A stretch of 21,767 nucleotides of DNA. Source: Guillardia theta CCMP2712 (lineage: Eukaryota; Cryptophyceae; Pyrenomonadales; Geminigeraceae). Positions 7,951 to 17,164 of the stretch are shown here, piece by piece (position 1 is the stretch's first letter; the number at the start of each line of letters is the position of its first letter). The notes below the pieces were generated by a model, which did no database searches, was not told the DNA's origin, and was given only the letters and a program-made list of their open reading frames with translations. Both the position numbers and the translations under genes were made by a program. The stretch lies in the NCBI RefSeq assembly GCF_000315625.1, contig NW_005434535.1:111589-133355 (forward strand), in the 5' to 3' direction.

Positions 7951-9122
7951 GTTTTATTGATCTGCTCACTCTACTTCATCTGACAGATCCTTGGCAACGT
8001 CATCTCGAAGAAGAATCTCCGAGCATGCATCAGCTCATCAGGGCAGAGAGGGTGCAGGCCCACGAAGCGAGGATACGTCACGGTGAATCAGGGGCCAACC
8101 AAGCTCGCATGCATCCATGCTCCCAATGGCTCGGGAATATGCTGGCCAGGGGGCAAGTCGGGATACAACAAATCGATGCAGGTGAGAGAATGGGTTTGTT
8201 TTGAAGTTTCTGCTTCTTTTCTGTAGTCTTGATCGATGGTAACTCTTAATGTTGCAGCCGTAGTAGTTGAACGGGCCATAGGGCAATCTTTCTATTTATT
8301 CTTTCTAGGAGCAGTAAGTTTTGGTTGGGTACTGCCAAGTGAGCAGGCAAAAAGTTTTCGAGTGCTCCTTCAGCCATTCGGTTTTGTACAGCAAGAGCTC
8401 AAACATCAAAAAGAGAAGAAAATCTCAAAGAAACACACTTGCAAAAAGATAGCAAACCCTTCGCATACATGAAGCAACAAATCTCACCTGGATAGAGGAA
8501 CTTGCAGAGAAACCTGACGGGTGTGTTTTGTGTGCGGCAGACCCCTCATACTTTCGCCAACATCTCATCATGTCAAAGAGTGCAACAAGTGACTGTCGTC
8601 ACGCACATCTTCGTAAGGAAAGTTTCTTTGATCATCGGGGGAGCTCACACGACACCAGCAAGCATGTCCTTCCTGCCCCACTGCCCTCGACACCCATCTG
8701 AACGCATCGGATTAACCCTTCACAAGATACTCAGCATCGTGATCGCGCTGTTGGAGCAGCGCAAGTCACTGTGGCTCGGCCTTTCGTCCTCATAGCGTCC
8801 ATGCCGGGCTGTGAGGAGCGAGGACGGGACGACATACATGCTTTGGAGACGCGGAGCTCACGCACACAACCATGCAGGAGCGCCAGAGGTCATCGTCTGC
8901 AGAACAGAATCATGGACGTTAGGCACGGGGATAAGTATGCAACAACACACCATTCTGATTGAAAACTACATCTTGATGAATCATCGCAGGGATCTTCAAA
9001 CCAACAACCTTTCAATTTCTACCCTTCCAGACCCGAGAGTTGTGTTTGACATACCGCAGAGACATGTGCCCCTTCTAAGATCCATGCTCAACACTTTCGA
9101 GTTTCGTCTTGAAATGACCTAA
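7854..9122 (+). CDS. Unrecognised multi-exon protein with a Glu/Gln repeat near its start (5' end uncertain)
   Basis: Proposed exons: about 7854-7950 (Glu-Gln repeat ending TTDQNG), 7987-8181 (PWQRHLEEESPSMHQLIRAE and about 45 more residues to VGIQQID), 8541-8612 (DPSYFRQHLIMSKSATSDCR, HAHL), 8659-8738 (SMSFLPHCPRHPSERIGLTL, HKILSI), 8796-8917 (RPCRAVRSEDGTTYMLWRRG onward) and 8990-9122 (DLQTNNLSISTLPDPRVVFD, then IPQRHVPLLRSMLNTFEFRL, EMT and TAA). The CAG|GTGAGA donor at 8181/8182 and the phase-1 match across 8182-8540 are the strongest links. Introns 8739-8795 and 8918-8989 are weaker; without the first, TAG at 8793-8795 ends the protein. No domain recognised. The true start, probably upstream of two in-frame TAA codons in the repeat, was not found. 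Confidence 0.4.
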
Positions 9123-9597
9123 CACACAGAAAGATGGTTCAAAGACGAGGCAGATCTGAGGGGAAACTCGAAAGGGGTTCTCAATGAAACTGTCTCGCTA
9201 GACTCATTCTATCTTCGTCAGCCATGGTAAGGAAAGGCATCATCTGAGTTCGCCTGCGCTTCATGCATGCGCTCCCCCTCATCCTGCTAATTCGCCATTC
9301 CTGTCCCCCTCGTTCCCTCCTGTCTCCCTTCCCTTGTCCCACTTTGCTGTCTTACCTGGGCTCGACCGCCATGGCTGCGAGTGCGCAGTTTTCAGAAGTT
9401 GGATCTCTTAGTTTTCAAATCTTCTGCGACAATTTCAACAAGTTCATCATCCTTTAAGACACCCACCCCCAACCCTACCCCCTGGTATATCTCTAAAACA
9501 GACATTGTGAATACCCCTTGTTTTTGCTGTACAACACCGGGTCAATGATGTACCCTACCCCTTTTCTACGAACACCTACCCCCCTCCACGTGTCGAC
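9123..9597. other. Intergenic stretch with CCCTACCCC-rich end
   Basis: No convincing gene. ATG|GTAAGG at 9224 and a 28-codon ORF at 9371-9457 are possible exon traces but join nothing. Bases 9460-9590 are rich in ACCC(C)ACC/CCCTACCCC, like the tracts at 15845-16540 and 20335-20700. The end should hold the promoter of the zinc-finger gene. Confidence 0.4.
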
Positions 9598-10410
9598 ATG
9601 GTGCGGGGAGCGGCGAAAGCGCAAGCGCAAGAGCGAGCCCAGAAGAAGGTGAAGAGGAGAGGAGAGGAGAGGAGAGGAGAGGAGAGGGGGGAGGAAGGGG
9701 CAGCATTCGGATGAAACTGCAGGTAAACGAAGGAGGAATAAACGTCGGAGATTTGAGGGAGATGGATAGATAATTGAGGATAGAGGATATCGTTGAGAAG
9801 AGAAAATCAAGTTGAGGGAAGGAGAGTTGTAAGGTATCATGTCGTCTGCAACGCACTACACCGAAACATTGAGTTGGAGGGGTGAGGAAGAAGGGGCGAA
9901 AGAAGCTGCTCGATACATAAAAGTAGAGAATAGAGGAGGGATAACACGCAGCACGCGATGAATGAGATGTGTGACGGGAGGGAAAGATGGATCAGAAGTC
10001 AGAATGCTGATGTATCGAGTTGCCGGCATGACGTAGGAGGTTGAGACATTGAGTGGGAAGTAATGAAGGCAGAGAGTAGGGGACAAGGTTCCTATTGCTG
10101 CTCCTGAAGCTCACTTGTTACTGCTCAGGCTGCCAAGATGTCTAAGAGCGGGTCCCAACTCGAAGATCAGAAGAAGGGATTGAAGCTGATGTGCCCGGCT
10201 TGCAAGGTAGGGCGTTGGGGAGGAAGGAGCTTTCGAGGAGATGACACGTCGGGTCTGCAGACCTTGATGCCTTCCTACAAGATCTTTCAGGCTCATCATG
10301 AGTCAAAACATCCAGGGCCCTGTCCAACAGAGGAAGCGATACAGGTCGATACCTATCCATGTTGCCTATCAAGTGCGCTGCGGGGTCCTCCCCGTCTTGT
10401 CCCTTTGTGA
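9598..10410 (+). CDS. Small C2H2 zinc-finger protein of the ZNF706/4F5 (SERF-like) type
   Basis: Exons 9598-9648 (MVRGAAKAQAQERAQKK), 10129-10206 (AAKMSKSGSQLEDQKKGLKL, MCPACK) and 10261 onward (TLMPSYKIFQAHHESKHPGP, CPTEEAIQ), all phase 0. The N-terminus is the basic, Gln/Lys-rich 4F5 segment. The single finger is C39-x2-C42-x12-H55-x4-H60 with the family-typical MP-x-K-x-F-x-x-H-x-ESKHP pattern. ZNF706-like proteins are about 75 residues, and the matched part ends at about residue 71. If exon 3 runs on, TGA is at 10408-10410. A donor at 10345 (CAG|GTCGAT) offers another end with a short exon near 10464-10519. Function in the family is poorly settled: nucleic-acid binding or promotion of protein aggregation has been proposed. 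The first intron (480 nt) is purine-rich at its 5' end, with GGAGA repeats. Confidence 0.8.
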
Positions 10411-10702
10411 CCTCCTCCTTGTCCTCTTCCATGCTTCTGCTCTTCGTCAACAGCTTCTTCTTACTTCAGCTCCTCTTGATCCTTCGCACCAAGTTGAACT
10501 TGCTCAGGTTTCCGGATGATTGCTACTAGACTTCATTTTTCCACGACATAGTTCGCAAAGTTTTTCGAGAGGACAAGGCCAAATCTCTCCGAATGTATAG
10601 AAGAGATAATTATCAATGCTACCCTGCTCCCCCCCGGCATACACCTTGTGAAGGAGTAGAAGGAGCATGACGGCGGGGAGGGGGAGAACCCTCTACCCGC
10701 AA
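10411..10702. other. Spacer between convergent genes
   Basis: No supported gene beyond a possible last zinc-finger exon (reading APLDPSHQVELAQVSG to TGA 10517-10519). It contains the 3' flanks of the plus-strand zinc-finger gene and the minus-strand EF-hand gene. Confidence 0.35.
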
Positions 10703-12056
10703 TTACCACTCCTTGGGCTTGCTTGATGTTGGTGTCGTTGGAGTATCCCAGAAGCAAACACCCCCGATACCTGTTGTGCGAGTGAGCGAGGAAGGAGGGA
10801 GGGGAATGGGGGAAGAAGAGAAGGAGGAGAAGGAGGGACAACAGAGAAAGGGAGTAGGACACAGGAGATAGGGTAGGATAGTAGGAGGATGAGTGGGAAT
10901 GGGTCGCACCACAGTGGTCGCGCAGGCACATGCCAAAGACGGCAACGCTCTCGGACAAGTCGAAGTTGTCCTGTAGGAAGGAGGATCAGCTCTTTGCGGA
11001 CGGTCGCCACTGGCAGGGTCGGGGCAGGCCCACCATGTCGAGGGGAACGAGGCACTCCCCGTTGGCCGTCTCTACCGCGTCGTTGTCGCAAGTCTCACTC
11101 CACAGCCCTGTGAACGAGGTCAGACCTGATTCCACGTCATCGCTGCGTCAAGGACCGGGCAGAGCCTTAATGTAGTTGGTCAGCTCCTCCTGGCTCACGG
11201 CAGGCCTGCGAAGCAGACAAAATCTCAGAGATGTAAGGAGGAAAACTTTGAAACAAAACATCGGTCTCTGTCTCTGCCTCTGCCTCTGCCTGTATGACCT
11301 GTCGTTTCTTTCATCCACCTTCCCCTCCCTAATTATCTTTCTGTTCCATCTCTCTGTATCAATGATGCCGACTTTCGTCTTAAAGCTTCTCCACACTAAG
11401 TTGTCAAGCAACAGCATTCCATGGCTTGAAGTGCATTCAACCTGCCATCCTTGGACACATCGACCGTGTCCACGATGCCGCTCGCCTTCTCAATCACACG
11501 CCGCTGTGGGGCAACAGGGTGAAAAGCTTCCCGAGATAATTGCGAGACGACAGCAAGACAGGACAAGTACGAGGAATGTGGAAACGAGGGCAGGTAGGGG
11601 AAGAGGTGGGGGGAAGGTGGGGACATGGTAAAGAGTGGAGGAGGGGAAAGTGAGCGGAGGAGATGGAGCAGGTGAAGAAGCAGGTGAAGAAGCAGGTGAA
11701 GAAGCAGGTGAAGGAGCAGGTTCAAGATTACCATGACGTCCTTGGGAATCGCTCGAGTGTTTCCAGGAACATCCTCCAGAGCTTTCTCGAAAGACATTCG
11801 GAGAGATGCAATCTGAGTGGTGGTGGTGGAGGAGGAGGAGGAGGAGATGGAGGAGGAGGAGGAGATGGAGGAGTATCAAAGTCAGTTCCCTCGTGTGCAG
11901 GGCTGGACGAAGGGACCTGCTCGTCGGTGAGCTCGAAACGAGTCTTCCATAATGAGATGCGCCTTTCCTCTTCCTCCAGACCTCTCTCTCCTCCTGCACA
12001 GCCTTCAGCTTCCTGAACAGGAAACTCCTCCTCCCCTCTTCCTCATCCTCTTTCAT
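10703..12056 (-). CDS. EF-hand calcium-binding protein
   Basis: Eight minus-strand exons: 11982-12056, 11917-11943, 11732-11812, 11442-11503, 11156-11205, 11034-11107, 10913-10970 and 10703-10770, giving 164 residues with every phase matching. Residues 1-25 are charged (MKEDEEEGRRSFLFRKLKAV...). TRFELTDEQIASLRMSFEKA (26-45) is the entry helix typical of calmodulin-like proteins. VDTVDVSKDGR then PAVSQEELTNYIKALPG form an EF-hand whose loop begins D-x-S-x-D-G; the exon junction adds about two residues before the closing Glu. The C-terminal half (LWSETCDNDAVETANGECLV... DNFDLSESVAVFGMCLRDHC) has acidic residues but no clear second loop. The end is IGGVCFWDTPTTPTSSKPKE plus Trp and TAA. The last donor may instead lie 3 nt downstream, adding one Gly. 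The start may not be the true one: the 5' side is open and an upstream targeting-like exon exists at 12412-12799. Partner and site of action are unknown. Confidence 0.75.
11663..11716. repeat. 12-bp tandem repeat inside an EF-hand gene intron
   Basis: About four copies of CAGGTGAAGAAG on the plus strand. It lies in intron 3 (11504-11731) of the minus-strand EF-hand gene, where it reads as a pyrimidine-rich tract. Confidence 0.8.
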
Positions 12057-12171
12057 ATGATCACATCAATCCTCATCCTTGCTTTCCATATTCCCAATGC
12101 TTACCGTCGTATTCATCATCGCTCACGTCATTCAATTTGTCATCAAAAGTTGAACTTGTGTACACATGTGT

Positions 12172-12243
12172 CCATCACAATCACAATCACAATCACAATC
12201 ACAATCACAATCACAATCACAATCACAATCACAATCACAATCT
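12172..12243. repeat. TCACAA hexanucleotide microsatellite
   Basis: Roughly 12 perfect tandem TCACAA units, followed to about 12390 by degenerate CACCATCTCCAT units. The minus strand near 12090-12160 also has a short acidic open stretch (TFDDKLNDVSDDEYD) ending at a GTAAGC donor, perhaps an extra exon of the EF-hand gene. Confidence 0.9.
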
Positions 12244-12411
12244 TGACCATCTTTTTTCATAATCATCACCATCTCCATCTCCATACTCTCCTCACCATCT
12301 CCATAACCATCTCCTCACAATCTCCATAACCACTCTATCACCTTCACAATCACCATGATCATCTCCATCATTAATATCATCACCACGATCATTCGCAGCA
12401 CCAGCTCTTAC

Positions 12412-12799
12412 CGGCCTCGAGCGGAGATTCCTTGACAGCTCTCAAGGGGATCAAGTCGACCTTGTTTCCTCTCACCGGCAAAAGGAATCTGGGGACAGAC
12501 GAGACCCGGGCAGGATTGCGGCCAACAGCGCGGAGACCAGCAGGGCTGGGAGCAACAGAGAAAGCAGAAACTGCCTGTATGCTTGGGAGAAGATTAGTTG
12601 GAAGATCGCAAGAGGCATGTGGCGGTGCGAGGGCAGAATGGCGCGGGAAAAACCCATCACAGAATGAGGGGCGTATCTCAGGGAGAGGAAGGGTAAGGAG
12701 GGGAGAGCTCCCTATGCGAGCAGGGGCTTTGCGATGGAGCCAATACGTAGCAATGGATGAGAGTCGTTTCCATAAGACATCTTTCTTCTTGTATCTCAA
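12412..12799 (-). CDS. Possible targeting-peptide exon, perhaps the 5' end of the EF-hand gene
   Basis: The minus strand is open from ATG 12799 to a perfect donor GCCG|GTAAGA at 12411. The part from about 12574 reads AVSAFSVAPSPAGLRAVGRN, PARVSSVPRFLLPVRGNKVD, then LIPLRAVKESPLEA. It is rich in Ala, Ser, Arg and Val with few acidic residues, like a plastid transit peptide, and has an SAF motif. A CAG acceptor at 12575 allows an exon starting there instead of at the ATG. The donor is phase 1, and the AG before EDEEEGRRSF at about 12050 would join in phase with the EF-hand exons. That acceptor is weak (purine-rich), so the link is a hypothesis. Confidence 0.35.
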
Positions 12800-13690
12800 C
12801 TCGCTCCTGACTATCTACGTTCTTAACTTCCGTATGCCCGCCCACCCCCTCCTCCCCTTCCCACATTCATATGCCCATCTCTTCCCTTGAAGACCCACCT
12901 CCATATCTCCTTCCTCTGAACACTCTATCGTTACTCCCCTCTCTCCCTATCCTCCTCCTCCTCCTCCTCCTCCTCCTCCTCCTCCTCCTCTCACCACAAA
13001 GCGCCCAAGGCTGCCGCCCGAAACGACGCCATAATCCTTGATCAACAAGCGATTGTAATCCTAAAACACATGTATAAACTCTGGTAGACCTGCTGGAGAA
13101 TAAAACATATATAAATATTGAGTAAAGTTTAATAATTGCCTGGATAAAAGCCCAGGAAATCGGAGGACGTTTAAAAGTGTTTTAGGGGTTGTAAAACGAA
13201 AACATGAGGAGGGAAAGCAACATGGGAGGGGGAGGAGGGGACGGGAGGGGACGGGAGGGGACGGGACGGGACAGGACGGGACAGGACGGGACGGGAGGCA
13301 AGGCGGATCAGGTGGAAGTGAGCAATATGCGATTGCATCAGGGAGAACGGGAGGAATGGAAGCGAATCCAATGAGCAGATTCGGATGAGTGCATGTTTGT
13401 GCCAGAAGGCCTGCAAAGGGGCACTGAAAAAGTCTCCTCCCCTCTCCCCCTCCTCCATCTACGAGTGAGGCTAGAGATGAGGGTCGTCAGTACACTAGCA
13501 TAAGGTGTCTTCGCTGTACAATTCCCTGATACGAAACTCTAAGGATACGAAAAGAAAGATGCTGGGAAATGATGTAGGTACAAGATTCTTCACCGATTTG
13601 CAATAAACATATGTCCAAACAAACCAAGGAATCAAGAGCTGTGTGTAACTGAAGCGAACGTTTTCTTCTTTGTTGTTGTCCGTAGTGGCG
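12800..13690. other. Long spacer with TCC microsatellite and GGGAC minisatellite
   Basis: No supported gene. Bases about 12951-12992 are a perfect TCC trinucleotide tract. Bases 13030-13180 are AT-rich with ACATATATAAATATTG (TATA-like). Bases about 13213-13299 are pentanucleotide GGGAC/GGGAG/GGACA units in tandem. I see no open exon with good splice sites. Confidence 0.6.
13211..13299. repeat. GGGAC pentanucleotide repeat tract
   Basis: Tandem GGGAGGGGAC units pass into GGGACGGGACA units. The plus strand is almost all purine plus C, so strand asymmetry is extreme. Confidence 0.85.
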
Positions 13691-14040
13691 ACGATAGCAA
13701 CATCATCGTTGACGATGACGATGACGATGGCGATGGCGATGACGATGACGATGACCACGATTACAAGGACGACACCGACGACAACGGTGGTGGTCATAGT
13801 GGTGGAGGAGGAAGAGGTGGAGGTGGAGGAGGAAGAGGTGGTGGTGTCAATGATTCCACCCACGGCCTTAGCGGAGCCCATGGGGCGAAGCCTTATACGA
13901 TTCACCTGCCTTGTTGTCTCGAGCTCCCACGCCCTCAAGCCTTCCCAAGGTTGACAACACAGGTGCTATACCTGACCACTACCTGCCTGTTATTCCCTGC
14001 CCGCTCCACGCCACTGACGTTGCGCTGTAAAGGCGGATAG
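13691..14040 (+). CDS. Low-complexity acidic and glycine-rich ORF (uncertain gene)
   Basis: After a TTGTCCGTAG acceptor the plus strand reads GDDSNIIVDDDDDDGDGDDD, then HDYKDDTDDN, a Gly/Arg stretch with repeated GGGGR, and VNDSTHGLSGAHGAKPYTIH onward to TAG at 14038-14040. The Asp run comes from GATGAC units and the Gly run from GGTGGA units, so a simple repeat could give it by chance. Against that, the non-repetitive 60 codons after it stay open. No upstream exon in phase 2 was found. A donor at AAG|GTTGAC (about 13950) could end it earlier. No family recognised. Confidence 0.25.
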
Positions 14041-14298
14041 AGGTCAAGCTCAGGGGCTCCAACCAAGAATCTCACGCTGAGCACCAGGTAGTCATGGCAA
14101 ACTTGTTCATGACGAATAGTATGACAGAGGGATGCCGTTGAGCTCTGTTGGGGACAAGGGGCAGGTAAGTGACACTCTCGATCCTGGTGGGGAACACTTG
14201 GAGAAAGATCTAGTTAATTCATTCAATTTGTAGTTCTGTTAAAAGTCTTTCCTCCAATGACTCATCTATTCTTGTAATTGTCGCAACCACGTTGCTTC

Positions 14299-14346
14299 TT
14301 ACAGTCTGTTGCCCATGAAGGCGGAGGAGTTGAAGTTCACATTTGC

Positions 14347-14401
<55 letters not shown>

Positions 14402-15350
14402 CCGCCGCTAGTGCTTGAGTTGCTGCTGGTTGGCGTCAAGGAGAGGCTTCCAGCATTCAGCTGTCCAAGAGGATTCAGCCCTGTCTGCTGCTGAAAGATC
14501 GATGAGCCCAGGTTCTGTGACACGATAGAGGAGAAGAGCGTCTGATATTGCTGTGCATACGCCTCCTGCTGCGCCTCCAGCTGTTGCATGTACATCCGAG
14601 CAAAGTCGCTCATGCCGGCATTGACCTGGACGTTGCCTTGAGCAGACGCAAAGTTCATCCCTGTCGACGACAACAGCGTGCCTTGCCCGAACAGCAGCGA
14701 AGGTCCCGACGGCGTACCGACGCTGCTCCCCCTACGACGATCGGGTGTGCGCGATGGGCCGCTGGGTGTACCACACTGGAGAAAGACCCGAAGGCCGAGG
14801 ACCCACCGACTGTTCCAGCAGCAGCTCCAGACTGATGCGCTGGTTCGGACCTTGCAGCCGGAGGGGCATTGGGGGCGTGAGCATCGCCCTCCTTGGCTGA
14901 CGTGGCAGCGCTTGTCTGAGACGCCCCAAGACCTTGTCGGTGCTTCAATTCCTCTGGGGTCCAGAGGTGCCTCGTCGCCTGCGACCAGCTCCGCCCACTC
15001 CACACGTCCCTGATCGTCTTCGGAGTCACTCCGTACTTGGGAGCGACGGTCTTGCAGTGCAGCATGGAGCCTCTCCTCCGGTAGCCGTCGGCGTGAAACT
15101 TTGGTCTGAGCATGTAGATTTCGCACGCTTCCTCCGCTGACAGCTGCTGCTTCTTCGTTCCCAGTTGCTTCGCTCCTCGATCGCCTTCACTAGCAATGCC
15201 CTCCTTGTCGTCGGACTCTGATTCTGAAGAAGCTGGATTCACAACCTCGTCGGGTTTCGTTGCTCCAGCTTGAGTTGTCGCTTCTTTTCCTTCAGTCTTG
15301 GACGCTATTGACTCCGTCTTGCTTGCAGATTTGTCTGGTGCGAACATCAT
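14299..15350 (-). CDS. Helix-turn-helix-like protein with a C-terminal glutamine tract
   Basis: Two minus-strand exons, 14788-15350 and 14299-14731, joined in phase 2 across a 56-nt intron, give 331 residues. Residues 1-65 are Lys/Ser/Thr/Glu-rich and probably disordered. Residues 70-130 are the only ordered part: SAEEACEIYMLRP, then RRRGSMLHCKTVAPKYGVTP and KTIRDVWSGRSWSQATRHLW. The stretch VAPKYGVTPKTIRDVW has the helix-turn-helix spacing of Psq/transposase-type DNA-binding domains. The C-terminal half is Ser/Gly/Gln-rich: MYMQQLEAQQEAYAQQYQTL, then 18 consecutive Gln (17 CAG plus one CAA), ending SSAFMGNRL. This fits a nuclear DNA-binding regulator, but that is inferred from composition and the helix pattern. 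The exact donor (GG|GTCTTT) was chosen for phase. The start may be upstream, as the frame stays open to ATG 15455. Confidence 0.75.
14347..14400. repeat. CTG/CAG trinucleotide repeat (polyglutamine-coding)
   Basis: Seventeen uninterrupted CTG units on the plus strand with one TTG at the edge. On the minus strand they encode 18 Gln near the C-terminus of the helix-turn-helix-like protein. Purity suggests recent slippage. Confidence 0.95.
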
Positions 15351-15844
15351 GGAATTCGAGACGATGGCCTGGCAAAGAACGCAATCATTAGGCATTATCG
15401 ATATGCGTGCAGCAAAGAATTTGCAGCAGAAAATAAGAGCCAACATGACAGCCACTCATCGTCAATTAACTGGCATAACAAGTTGTGAAAATGCAGAGTG
15501 CGGTACTGATGCTGAAGCAGAATATGCGAATGACTGTGAGGAACAAACGTGATGTATTCTGATGTATGTGGTTGCTATACTCTCTCTAAAAGCTCGAAAA
15601 AGCTGCAGCAAATGCTACTCCTACCTCCGCGAACAAGCGAAGGTTTTGCAATGTCCCTTCAATCCAACCTAACTTTTTCCTCTCCTTGAAACATTCTGCT
15701 ATATACGTGCATCTTTCCTCGCGCCTCTCTCACACACATCGATCTCCGCTTCCCCCTTCCATCTCCCCCTTCCTGCCTCATTCCCCCACGCCCATGCTTC
15801 CGCGCTCCCTCGCTGGCGACAGGACACTCGTGACCTGCTGACAA
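15351..15844. other. Upstream flank of the helix-turn-helix-like gene
   Basis: No separate gene supported. It should contain the promoter and 5' UTR of the minus-strand gene. The plus-strand ORF 15298-15552 is a shadow of that gene and its leader. From 15660 the plus strand is pyrimidine-rich. Confidence 0.4.
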
Positions 15845-16540
15845 TTTATATACCCTGAGCTCCCCTGACACTACCCCTACCCCCTGGATCCCGATGAGAA
15901 GTCATCTGGTGGGACCCCACCCCTCCCTTGCTCCTATTTGAGATCAAATAGCACTTCCCTCCCCTTCCCTCCCCTGGTTCTACCACCCCCTGTTCCCAAT
16001 CCCCAACAGGTCCCACCCTCCGCTCGTTGTAAACTGTGTAAAGCGTCAGCCATCGGAAAGCAAACGTCCACCCCACCCACCCCCCTCATTTTGTAATGAC
16101 CCCTGGTAGTAAAGGCCCGTAACAGGAAAAAAGAACCAGAATCTTTTCGGGGTTCATGTCTCGTCAAGGGGGGGGGGGTAGGGTGTATCGAGGATACATG
16201 AAGATTGGTTTTCCCAAACAACTGAAGAGGATTCAGTAGGTAGGGTACCTCACCCTACCCATCGGGTGCCTTGCGCATTAGAGATGCAAGCTCGTAGCCC
16301 TTGCGAGACCTTGAGGTTACACCTTATTTCCTCATTTCCAGGTCCCATTTGTAAAATACACTTTTAATATCTCCACCCCTGGTGGGTCCATACCCACCCC
16401 TCTGAACCTAAGGGTACAAAGGAACCCCACCCCTTGAAGAATAAGGAACGGTCTTAAAAAAGATGGATTCCGGCCAGACGCTATCTCCGAGTACCCCACC
16501 TGTTCCTGAAGTACCCCCCACCTCCTCAATAGCTTGGATA
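15845..16540. repeat. ACCCCACC/CCCTACCC-rich non-coding tract
   Basis: Short C-rich motifs (CCCCTACCCC, ACCCCACCCC, CACCCTACCC, TACCCACCCC, GTACCCCACC) recur every 20-60 nt in otherwise unique sequence, with no usable ORF. Similar tracts lie at 9460-9590 in the same orientation and at 20335-20700 in the opposite one. It is not a simple tandem array. I see no terminal repeats or element ORF. Confidence 0.5.
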
Positions 16541-16596
16541 TGACGGTCAAGGACGTTTGGCCTCCTTTGCCTCCTTCCCAACTGTCACAAGGATGC

Positions 16597-16696
16597 TGAC
16601 GTCCCAAAGACCGAAATAATGTCTTTTGAAAGATAGCTTTTGTAAACAGAAGCTTTGTGAAGTTCTTCGCTGACAGGAGCTGACGTTGATGACGTC
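16597..16696. promoter_or_regulatory. Cluster of TGACGT(C) sites
   Basis: TGACGTC at 16597-16603, TGACGTT at 16681-16687 and TGACGTC at 16690-16696: three CRE-type bZIP cores in 100 nt of non-repetitive DNA. Regulatory function is inferred only from the motif cluster. Confidence 0.3.
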
Positions 16697-16750
16697 TTTA
16701 TCTGCAGATTGACTTCTTTGATGACTTCCAGAATCCCGCACTTTGGTTCA

Positions 16751-16859
16751 CTAGGGGTCCATCACGGGGCCTCTTGCACCAAAGACCAGTAAAATGGAAG
16801 GTTGCTGACAGATCTCCATGTAGTAAAGATATTTCCTCGTGATCTTACGGCTCTGGAGG
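16751..16859 (-). CDS. Possible last exon of an unrecognised minus-strand gene
   Basis: After a T-rich tract and TTTTATGCAG acceptor the minus strand reads SRKITRKYLYYMEICQQPSI, LLVFGARGPVMDP and TAG. The 50-nt T-rich lead-in is a strong splice-acceptor context. The other strand is also open here: after TTTATCTGCAG at 16711 it reads IDFFDDFQNPALWFTRGPSR onward to TGA 16840-16842, which looks equally protein-like. At most one can be right. No upstream exon placed for either. Confidence 0.3.
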
Positions 16860-17110
16860 CTGCATAAAACATTTTTTAAAAAAAAAAATGTGGAAAAAAA
16901 AAAAGGGAAAGCCATAGAAGGGTAAGAGGTCAGTAGGGAGAGTTCCAGGGGAATCAGCCAAGAGGGTTGGGGGGCGTGGAGCGGCGCTAGGGCAACTGCG
17001 AAGGAGAGGAGGGGAGGGAGGGAACAATGAAGGTCCCATAAGGAGTCCGGAGCCAGCATCAGAGGAAGAGGAAGGGAAGGAGCTGCGATTAGAGAGAGAG
17101 AAGTCGAGCG

Positions 17111-17164
17111 ATGGGCAAGCGGGGCAACCATGCTAGGGCCGCTTGTGAAGAGAGGAAGGACCAG
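17111..17164 (+). CDS. Possible first exon of a small basic protein
   Basis: ATG at 17111 begins MGKRGNHARAACEERKDQ and ends at a CAG|GTAGGG donor. It is short, basic and resembles the starts of 4F5/SERF-type proteins and the zinc-finger gene at 9598. I could not find a matching second exon in the purine-rich sequence downstream. Confidence 0.25.

Noticed and set aside
7780-7983. SR-type (Arg-Ser) protein ORF
   Set aside because: It is one of three open readings of an AGGAGC repeat, and its phase does not fit the most protein-like reading of the next exon, unlike the Glu-Gln frame.
11952-12329. Plus ORF with Thr-Ile repeat
   Set aside because: It translates the TCACAA microsatellite and the antisense of an EF-hand exon.
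12472-12660. Minus ORF resembling a signal peptide
   Set aside because: Hydrophobicity comes from the shifted frame of the Ala/Ser/Arg-rich exon, and it ends inside that exon.
16867-16905. Poly-A tracts as a retroposon tail
   Set aside because: No target-site duplication or upstream element body seen; on the minus strand it works better as a splice-acceptor T-tract.
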